In this document: piece by piece, positions 61,201 through 64,000 of the stretch
Layout of the letters: every line of letters starts with the position of its first letter
Position numbering within the stretch: the first letter of the stretch is position 1
Source of the DNA: Prostheceraeus crozeri
Taxonomy: Eukaryota > Platyhelminthes > Polycladida > Euryleptidae
Assembly (NCBI GenBank): GCA_907163375.1
Contig: CAJQUW010007258.1
Coordinates: 1-64,000 of the forward strand
Length of the DNA: 64,000 nt
Reading direction: 5' to 3'
The notes under the pieces: model-generated
Databases searched by the model: none
What the model saw: the letters and a program-made list of their open reading frames with translations, nothing else
What the model was told of the DNA's origin: nothing
Position numbers and translations under genes: made by a program

Positions 61201-63586
61201 AGTTCCATGAGAATAAATCATCTGCTGTCGCAATAAACAAACTAGTTTACGTTTGTGATAAATAGAAATGAAGCCCAAGGTATAACTATTGAATTGATAT
61301 GCCTATTAGTCCAGCAGCCAGAACGAGCTTCTGCAGGGAACGAGGCCGAAAGTGAGACTTGATGTACACCATATGCCTACTACGAATCGGCACGTCTGCC
61401 GAGTTCTAGTGAGCTCCTCTTCTTGTCAGACAAGATCAAAGAAAAACACATGTAAATCCAATGGGACGCAGACTACAGTTTTTTGCAAAAATGAAATTTT
61501 GTATGTTTTCTCTGATTAAGCAAAAAGTACTAAGCCCAGAGTTATAATTTTTGGCATGGAATGTCTTCAGGTCATTTCCTTTCAACTTCATGCAACCCTG
61601 TCTACAAAGCTAAACACATTTAGATTTGGCGAGCCTCTTAATGTCGGCAAACACCAACATTTTGAGCAACTTTATCCACATTCAACCACATTCTCACATA
61701 CATTGCCGATCGGAAGCATGATAATAGCACATGCACATAATACGAAATGGCCTGAAGACATTCTATATCAAAAATTGTAACTCTAGACTTAATACTTTCC
61801 AGTTGATAAGCGAAAACATAGAAATTCTTATTTTGACCAAAAACTGCAATCTGCGTCCCATTGGATTTACATGTGCTTTTCTTTGACCGTGTCTTACAAG
61901 AAGAGGAACTCACTAGAACTCGGCAGACGTGCCGATTCGTAGTAAGCATAGGTTGTGCATCACTAATCCTTTGAAAGTCTCACTTTCGACCTCGTTCCCT
62001 GCAGAAACTCATTCTGGCTGCCGGACTATATGTCCTTTAGTTTACTTCATAACACTTGCTTCACTTAATGCTCAAAGGCACTTGATTGTTGGAGGGACTA
62101 AATGAATCGAAACCTTCAATTTGTAAGTGTAATATGACAGGCGGAAAGCTAAAACAAGGACATGTGATTCGTAGATAATACTACACAATATGATTTCTAC
62201 ATAACAAGAAAGCTCCTTTTCAAATCAACGTAGTGATTATTTGAATCAGATGTTCATAAACTACATTTACCAATTTCAATTTGGATACGATCTGATAGAC
62301 AGGCAGGTGGCCAAGGCGAAACTTTTTTCTACTTCCTAGCGAGGATTGGGTCCACCAGGATGATATCCAGTCGACGTAGGTCTAGATTATGTAAGTATTA
62401 ATAAAGCAATTAGATTTGGAAATTATCATCAGATCTAGAAATAACCTCTTGAATAATCGCTCGTTCAGTTTTTAGAGCTGATAGAGCATTTCCATTGACT
62501 TTTGTCAGATTCTTCAAGTAAAACTATTTTAGCTTTATTTCAAGGCTTCTGTGTGATAGATTTCATCAAACTGTGTTTCAAGACCATTTTGCAAGCTTAT
62601 ACATGGAGACTATTTTGTCCAGGGACCTTGAGAAACTCACAGATTTATCAAGTAAAAAACATATCTACGTTTGGACATCCTATTTGAGAAAGATGTGCTG
62701 TGAAATCTTGAAACGCAAACTTGTATTCTGGCATTGTAAGTATTCATACCAGCGCACAAACGTCCTTTTTAAGCTACATAGGCCTACTTACGCGAATTCC
62801 CACCACTCGATGTTTCCATACTTGGTTCCTCTTTTTGTTGATCCTCTTCTTGAATCACTGAAAAAAATCGAAAATTGATACAACATTTACTGCTTTGAAT
62901 CGTATATGCATAGTACTGACTTTATTACGTGTCTTATATTGTGGATAAACATCCGATAATGGATATGACAAGTTGAATCACTTTAGGCTTACTTGCATAT
63001 TGCTGTCTGTCAGCTTTTAGAGCTGTTCATCGATGGTTTCAAAACTGAATTCAATTATCGAGTAAAGCATGGTAGACATTGTTGGCCTTCATTGATCGAG
63101 TATAGTGCATCACTAGGTGATAGATTACATGCATGAAATATGCGCTGATTTCGTCAAGTTCTATTGCTTAAAACACCATTTTTCATGGGAACACAGAAAG
63201 TTTACCTGACTGAGTCGAACCGCTCAATTGCAATAAAAGACTGTTCGTGAGTTTGAGTCATATCAGAAGCGCATCTTCGGTTTGGTAGCTTTGCAGCTTA
63301 ATCTATCGATTATTCACTTCTCTTCCAGGGAAAACACAATCAATTCACAGATATTAGATTCAAAACATTGATTGAATAAGAAGAGTGGAAACTGATTTCC
63401 TTGTTAGAGACGCATTACTAATGAAATAAGCTTCAAAAGTCGTCGTTGAAGAAAATCTATGAAATTAGTTTTTATCACACAAAAATGATTAATATTTAGA
63501 TTCACGTTGTGTTCGAAATCGTATGTCATCTTGGTCCGACAACAAACCCACGTGTTTCTGGTTGAATGCCATGTAAAACAGACATG
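28076..63586 (-). CDS. Gene B: six-exon spliced gene, product not recognised, 5' incomplete
   Basis: Exons in transcript order: 63506-63586, 62792-62857, 58265-58448, 51528-52136, 44278-44503, 28076-28234 (TAA). All are flanked by AG and GT, and all five junctions keep frame, giving about 441 residues in the window. The product is hydrophilic: MAFNQKHVGLLSDQDD (exon 1), Glu/Gln-rich (2), PPVITTKRLPNDLDIYMPPR and LNLDLIFPNARKPKLYKQL (3), helical and basic KSLRKLRDKYHAIAAAEEA and RRKKKSRRRG (4), acidic low-complexity (5), and YIRGYDPPEMRIPANKAAEY then FGDDSGGS (6). I know no family for it. It looks intracellular, with coiled-coil and disordered parts. The first exon begins inside a codon, so the start lies upstream. 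The 16-kb last intron holds the tRNA-like array. Confidence 0.68.
28235..29049. other. Gene B last intron, right-hand margin
   Basis: No gene seen. The AT-rich sequence leads into the tRNA-like array at about 29050. Confidence 0.5.
29081..29153 (-). tRNA. tRNA-like gene, copy 1 (anticodon position AGA)
   Basis: Minus strand, 73 bases. The D arm (GCTC/GAGC), anticodon arm (TTGGC/GCCAG, loop CTAGAAT) and T arm (GGTGG, loop TTCAAGT, CCACC) are all fully paired, and the variable loop has five bases. The internal promoter boxes are intact: A box TAGCTCAGTTGG, B box GGTTCAAGTCC. A TTTT terminator starts six bases after the 3' end. The acceptor stem is poor: TCGTCGA against AAGACGC pairs at only four of seven positions. 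Position 34-36 reads AGA, nominally serine, but serine tRNAs need a long variable arm, which is absent. It is probably transcribable by Pol III, but a tRNA-like RNA or pseudogene is as likely as a working tRNA. Confidence 0.65.
29369..29441 (-). tRNA. tRNA-like gene, copy 2
   Basis: Same sequence as copy 1. Confidence 0.6.
29657..29729 (-). tRNA. tRNA-like gene, copy 3
   Basis: Same sequence as copy 1. Confidence 0.6.
29945..30017 (-). tRNA. tRNA-like gene, copy 4
   Basis: Same sequence as copy 1. Confidence 0.6.
30233..30305 (-). tRNA. tRNA-like gene, copy 5
   Basis: Same sequence as copy 1. Confidence 0.6.
30521..30593 (-). tRNA. tRNA-like gene, copy 6
   Basis: Same sequence as copy 1. 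Confidence 0.6.
30809..30881 (-). tRNA. tRNA-like gene, copy 7
   Basis: Same sequence as copy 1. Confidence 0.6.
31097..31169 (-). tRNA. tRNA-like gene, copy 8
   Basis: Same sequence as copy 1. Confidence 0.6.
31385..31457 (-). tRNA. tRNA-like gene, copy 9
   Basis: Same sequence as copy 1. Its unit's spacer lacks one G near 31607, making that unit 287 bp. Confidence 0.6.
31672..31744 (-). tRNA. tRNA-like gene, copy 10
   Basis: Same sequence as copy 1. Confidence 0.6.
31960..32032 (-). tRNA. tRNA-like gene, copy 11
   Basis: Same sequence as copy 1. Confidence 0.6.
32248..32320 (-). tRNA. tRNA-like gene, copy 12
   Basis: Same sequence as copy 1. The spacer beyond it has two substitutions (32461, 32470). 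Confidence 0.6.
32536..32608 (-). tRNA. tRNA-like gene, copy 13
   Basis: Same sequence as copy 1. Confidence 0.6.
32824..32896 (-). tRNA. tRNA-like gene, copy 14
   Basis: Same sequence as copy 1. The spacer beyond it lacks one G near 33047. Confidence 0.6.
33111..33183 (-). tRNA. tRNA-like gene, copy 15
   Basis: Same sequence as copy 1. Confidence 0.6.
33399..33471 (-). tRNA. tRNA-like gene, copy 16
   Basis: Same sequence as copy 1. Confidence 0.6.
33687..33759 (-). tRNA. tRNA-like gene, copy 17 (variant)
   Basis: The only copy with an internal change: the first base of the anticodon loop is A instead of C (loop ATAGAAT). The anticodon position is unchanged. Confidence 0.6.
33975..34047 (-). 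tRNA. tRNA-like gene, copy 18
   Basis: Same sequence as copy 1. Confidence 0.6.
34263..34303 (-). pseudogene. Truncated nineteenth tRNA-like copy
   Basis: Only the 3' half is present: acceptor 3' strand, T arm, variable loop and half of the anticodon arm. The sequence changes abruptly after CATTCTA at 34303, inside the anticodon loop. The D arm and A box are missing, so it should not be transcribed on its own. Confidence 0.85.
34304..35005. other. Gene B last intron, no gene seen
   Basis: AT-rich sequence left of the short hairpin MITE. Small open frames without motifs. Confidence 0.45.
35006..35249. mobile_element. Hairpin MITE, TAGTCCGG family, copy 2 (internally deleted)
   Basis: The body is 35009-35246 with AAA on both sides. 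The left end is TACTCCGGCAGCCACAGCG and the right end is the inverse of TAGTCCGGCAGCCAGAACGA. It shares internal words with the 44597 and 61307 copies (GCGAGTTTCTGCA, CCAATGGGACGCAGA) but is only 238 bp, having lost most of one arm. Confidence 0.8.
36310..36350. repeat. (TA)n microsatellite
   Basis: TATATA run of about 25 bp near 36324-36346. Confidence 0.8.
36858..36949. mobile_element. Small palindromic MITE, 92 bp
   Basis: The left end AAGGGATGTGGAGTCGG is mirrored by the right end, the inverse of AAGGGATGCAGAGTCGG. A second GAGTCGG-type word lies inside in inverse orientation. No clear target duplication, so the element call is tentative. Confidence 0.5.
38165..38250 (-). other. Possible tRNA-derived SINE remnant
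   Basis: On the minus strand a tRNA-like succession is visible: TTGGTTGAGTGCTTGG, then a variable part, then AGGTCGAGCCCC, which resembles a worn B box. The A box is poor and no tail was found. Confidence 0.3.
39053..39567. repeat. Dimeric repeat with inverted ends, ~515 bp
   Basis: Two direct copies of about 190 bp (about 39054-39255 and 39382-39567) share the words CAAACAACTTCTACTT, CTGATCAC, AATCTGGGCTCA and TGAGAAATTCAAGTTTA. The left edge TGTGAAGTTGGCGGAACCAC and the inverse of the right edge TGTGAAGTTAGCGGAACCAC match at all but one position. It looks like two joined copies of a small DNA element. Confidence 0.6.
39568..41736. other. Gene B last intron, no gene seen
   Basis: AT-rich. 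Short open frames at about 39937-40149 and 40240-40512 (minus) have no motif or splice context I can support. Confidence 0.45.
41737..43240 (-). mobile_element. 5'-truncated R2-type LINE with poly(A) tail
   Basis: Minus strand, ending in a run of 13 A at 41737-41749 about 50 bp after the stop codon. The coding part (43224 to 41800) is the C-terminal portion of a non-LTR retrotransposon: the end of the reverse transcriptase and thumb (NDIGMEFGISKCARLI, EGYKYLGIFQ), YLPRRMGGCGLIKIDD, a CRRC/H/C knuckle (C-x2-C-x8-H-x4-C) and a restriction-like endonuclease core (RPDITIVD, then KLIDISIP). That knuckle plus endonuclease is the mark of R2-like clades. The active-site box is reduced to FVDNL and joins directly to TRIFSNDIG, suggesting an internal deletion. 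An in-frame TAG at 43000-43002 splits the frame. Confidence 0.85.
41800..43224 (-). pseudogene. LINE reverse transcriptase C-terminus and endonuclease
   Basis: One continuous frame apart from the TAG at 43000-43002: 74 codons before it and 399 after. The 399-codon part is the longest open frame in the window and remains free of stops, so the insertion is fairly recent. It contains the complete zinc knuckle and endonuclease domain but no N-terminal half of the reverse transcriptase, so it cannot act alone. Confidence 0.85.
43241..44277. other. Gene B last intron, left margin
   Basis: No gene seen between the LINE and the gene B exon. Confidence 0.45.
44278..44503 (-). CDS. Gene B fifth exon (of those visible)
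   Basis: Follows TCTTTACTACAG and precedes GTAAATTG. One base plus 75 codons. Very acidic and serine-rich at first (SKSDDDPNNDSESQLEE), then KVWRLPMTGNSRPSDEDS and TLKGPVLTPIQS. Likely disordered; no domain recognised. Confidence 0.62.
44594..45334. mobile_element. Hairpin MITE, TAGTCCGG family, copy 3
   Basis: The body is 44597-45331. Left end TAGTCCGGCAGGTAGAGCGA; the right end is the inverse of CAGTCCGGCAGCCAGAACGA. Arms of about 350 bp with many mismatches. The flanks (ATT left, TTA right) do not match perfectly, so the duplication is lost or shifted. A 103-codon open frame in one arm is also found inverted in the 61307 copy and is not a gene. Confidence 0.85.
45950..46810 (+). mobile_element. 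Degenerate CR1/Jockey-type LINE fragment
   Basis: Recognisable reverse-transcriptase blocks, in order but in different frames: GSLPIIWSHAHVIPINKKG and SSPVSLIYTASKF (about 46011-46120), ICFDFEKVSSTVPDQKLL (about 46256-46308), SSRVPHGSVIGPV (about 46420-46460), then the C-terminal VQRRSTRCVIQLSGHSYEDC and PPLRRRAFDLIVVYRNFH (46634-46780). The FDFEK and VPxGSVxGP boxes are standard for this enzyme group. Frameshifts and stops between blocks make it an old fossil. It lies in the gene B intron between exons 44503 and 51528. Confidence 0.75.
46811..49560. other. Gene B intron, no gene seen
   Basis: AT-rich. A TAGTAGTAGTAG stretch near 48846 next to a piece reading ATGCGTTTATTCATATGAA could be a LINE tail. 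A short palindrome TTAGTTAATTAGTTAACTAA lies near 47339. Nothing coding. Confidence 0.4.
49564..49635 (+). other. tRNA-derived SINE head
   Basis: A box TGGCTCAGTTGA (49571-49582) and B box TGTTCGAATCC (49615-49625) are in tRNA-like spacing, with TCTAGTTAACC between, like an Asn-type anticodon arm. The body does not fold as a full tRNA, so it reads as a SINE head rather than a gene. Confidence 0.55.
49820..49915 (+). other. Second tRNA-like SINE piece
   Basis: A B-box-like GGTTTGATTCTGCC lies at about 49828-49841. It is followed by GTTGTAGCTCAGTTGGTGGA (A box TAGCTCAGTTGG at 49874-49885) and ATCTAGTTAACC. No B box follows, so this is a head broken after the anticodon arm, related to the 49564 copy. 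Confidence 0.45.
50340..50735 (+). mobile_element. LINE 3' fragment with restriction-like endonuclease
   Basis: Plus strand. The frame reads GFDRRDGK, a TGA at about 50390, then PDGITTFAFSMGRALVWDAA and CDTFAQSTT, KLSKYHALLEWYFFEPLAFE, SGSFGPRTFA, ending at a stop at about 50726. The PDG...WD pair is the PD-(D/E)XK core in a restriction-like endonuclease, as I remember it from a LINE group common in invertebrates; the TGA replaces the Arg before PDG. It differs from the R2-type copy at 41737, so two families are present. Confidence 0.55.
51528..52136 (-). CDS. Gene B fourth visible exon, largest
   Basis: Follows TCTTATTTTTTCAG and precedes GTAAGTAAC. 609 bp open throughout. It begins ETSRVNEKSLRKLRDKYHAI, helical and charged, then SISNMMYQVAEDSRQS and LLRQVAETRDTLRMMTPRL, a basic patch RRKKKSRRRGLQERGRATEI that could be a nuclear signal, and a Ser/Glu-rich tail. 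The first base completes an Arg codon begun in 58265-58448. Confidence 0.72.
52137..54158. other. Gene B intron, no firm gene
   Basis: AT-rich. A 59-bp open stretch at about 53901-53960 (minus) has an acceptor and a GTAAGT donor but the wrong phase for gene B. A TATATAAATATATATATA run lies near 53797. Confidence 0.4.
54159..55316 (+). mobile_element. Tc1-type transposon, N-terminally deleted, 1.15 kb
   Basis: The body is 54161-55314 with TA on both sides. The 30-bp inverted ends begin CAGTCCGTTTCATAAAAAGT and differ at one position. The element is shorter than the ~1.6 kb usual for Tc1 and keeps only the C-terminal part of the transposase. It lies in a gene B intron, opposite strand. Confidence 0.92.
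54757..55161 (+). pseudogene. Tc1 transposase C-terminal half
   Basis: 134 open codons ending in TAG. It carries WLFMDDNATCHRS (second catalytic Asp) and ARSPDLNPIENVW (catalytic Glu) with 34 residues between Asp and Glu, the DD34E signature of Tc1. The DNA-binding domain and first Asp were not found upstream, so it is a partial gene although the retained part is intact. Confidence 0.9.
55317..56030. other. Gene B intron, no gene seen
   Basis: No motif in the short open frames. It leads into the Penelope-like fragment. Confidence 0.4.
56040..56290 (+). mobile_element. Possible Penelope-like retroelement fragment
   Basis: The frame reads HVGRTQGDLEARLKEHVPKW, then KRPRSMLSPTSSIT, resembling the GIY-YIG endonuclease tail of Penelope-like elements (GRT...LxxRLxEHVPKW...SSIT). 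It is a short, broken scrap with no reverse transcriptase found nearby. Confidence 0.45.
56300..58260. other. Gene B intron, no gene seen
   Basis: AT-rich with opposed short open frames near 57521-57839 and no motif. Confidence 0.45.
58265..58448 (-). CDS. Gene B third visible exon
   Basis: Follows CTAATTTTGCAG and precedes GTAAGTG. Encodes LPPVITTKRLPNDLDIYMPP, then LNLDLIFPNARKPKLYKQLA. It is one of the clearest exons: no stop, balanced codon use and strong splice sites. It begins with two bases that complete the codon from 62792-62857. Confidence 0.75.
59420..59483. repeat. Short hairpin, 22-bp arms
   Basis: GACATATTTATGATCAAACT is exactly mirrored at 59462-59483 around a loop of about 20 bases. 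Confidence 0.75.
59932..59966. repeat. Short hairpin, 15-bp arms
   Basis: AATAGTTTTATAAT and its inverse are separated by CACAG. Confidence 0.6.
61304..62031. mobile_element. Hairpin MITE, TAGTCCGG family, copy 4
   Basis: The body is 61307-62028 with TAT on both sides. Ends are TAGTCCAGCAGCCAGAACGA and the inverse of TAGTCCGGCAGCCAGAATGA. It is close to the 44597 copy but in inverse orientation. Arms of about 340 bp. It lies in a gene B intron. Confidence 0.9.
62792..62857 (-). CDS. Gene B second visible exon
   Basis: Follows CGATTTTTTTCAG and precedes GTAAGTAGG. 66 bp encoding IQEEDQQKEEPSMETSSGGN, strongly acidic. Phases fit both neighbours. Confidence 0.65.
63506..63586 (-). CDS. Gene B first visible exon
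   Basis: Follows CTTCCCCTTTTCAG and precedes GTGAATC. The frame CLFYMAFNQKHVGLLSDQDD then IRFRTQ fits the phase of the next exon. Another frame is also open, so this exon is less certain than the others. An internal Met could serve as start, but the acceptor suggests more exons upstream. Confidence 0.5.
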
Positions 63587-64000
63587 CTGAAAAGGGGAAG
63601 TGAATTTCATCTACAAGTAGTCACTGCCAATCAACTAATTATAGTTATTTGACGACAAAAATCAACTAATTGTTGCCAATTGCTGTCATCAATCAATTAA
63701 TTGCAATTGTTTATCACCATTTGAATAGACAAATTCCTGATTTTGAATTTTTACTTCTATATTTCACTTTAACGAATTAGGCTACATAGGATTACAAACT
63801 CTACAAGTCGTGCAGTCGCTTATTATCTATTTGGATAGTGACTTGAGTATACCAGTTACATGAGATATGCCAATATAAATGTTAATCTTGATAAATTTTA
63901 TTGCAGATAGTTATAGTGATAATCAATTATTTAAACAAATGAATGAACAATCACACGTACCTATAAAACAGAACCTGATGCAGAGTTTTATAAGTTACCA
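63587..64000. other. Right edge, no gene seen
   Basis: AT-rich with repeated ATCAACTAATT-like words at 63610-63710. Nothing coding recognised. Confidence 0.45.

Larger units (their letters stand above)
58449..61303. other. Gene B intron, no gene seen
   Basis: AT-rich, with two hairpins listed separately. Opposed short open frames lack motifs. Confidence 0.45.

Overview
The window is nuclear DNA of an animal, most likely a marine invertebrate. It is AT-rich, has spliced genes with GT/AG introns, and is crowded with animal-type transposons: hAT, Tc1/mariner, several LINE groups, and hairpin-forming MITEs. I cannot fix the species or phylum from the sequence. No prokaryotic, organellar or viral segment was recognised.

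Two host-type spliced genes can be assembled by eye because every junction keeps the reading frame. Gene A is on the plus strand, with nine exons from 6798 to 25503, and may continue upstream. It resembles, from memory, an uncharacterised multi-copy metazoan protein family. Gene B is on the minus strand, with six exons from 63586 down to 28076, and its 5' end may lie outside the window. I do not recognise its product. The two genes converge and are separated by about 2.6 kb that holds one hairpin MITE.

Layout. 264-2324 is a decayed hAT transposon with a perfect 8-bp target duplication. 4124-5779 is a diverged ~104-bp tandem array. 5852-6515 is a frame-broken coding remnant with a C2H2 finger. 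6798-25503 is gene A. Its 11-kb first intron holds an 8.8-kb foldback transposon (9052-17815) flanked by a 9-bp duplication. That element has 18 and 9 copies of a 175-bp unit in inverted arms and a 12-bp motif repeated throughout. A dead mariner lies in intron 5. 28076-63586 is gene B. Its last intron carries 18 near-identical 288-bp units (29050-34303), each with a tRNA-like gene on the same strand as gene B. The same intron and those further upstream hold R2-type and CR1/Jockey-type LINE remnants, tRNA-derived SINE pieces, a Tc1 element and a Penelope-like scrap. Four copies of one hairpin MITE family (TAGTCCGG ends, 3-bp duplications) are spread over 26.8-62 kb.

The strongest candidates for something undescribed are the foldback element with its array of putative transposase-binding motifs, and the homogeneous tRNA-like array. 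The latter has intact Pol III promoter boxes but a body that does not match the serine identity of its anticodon.
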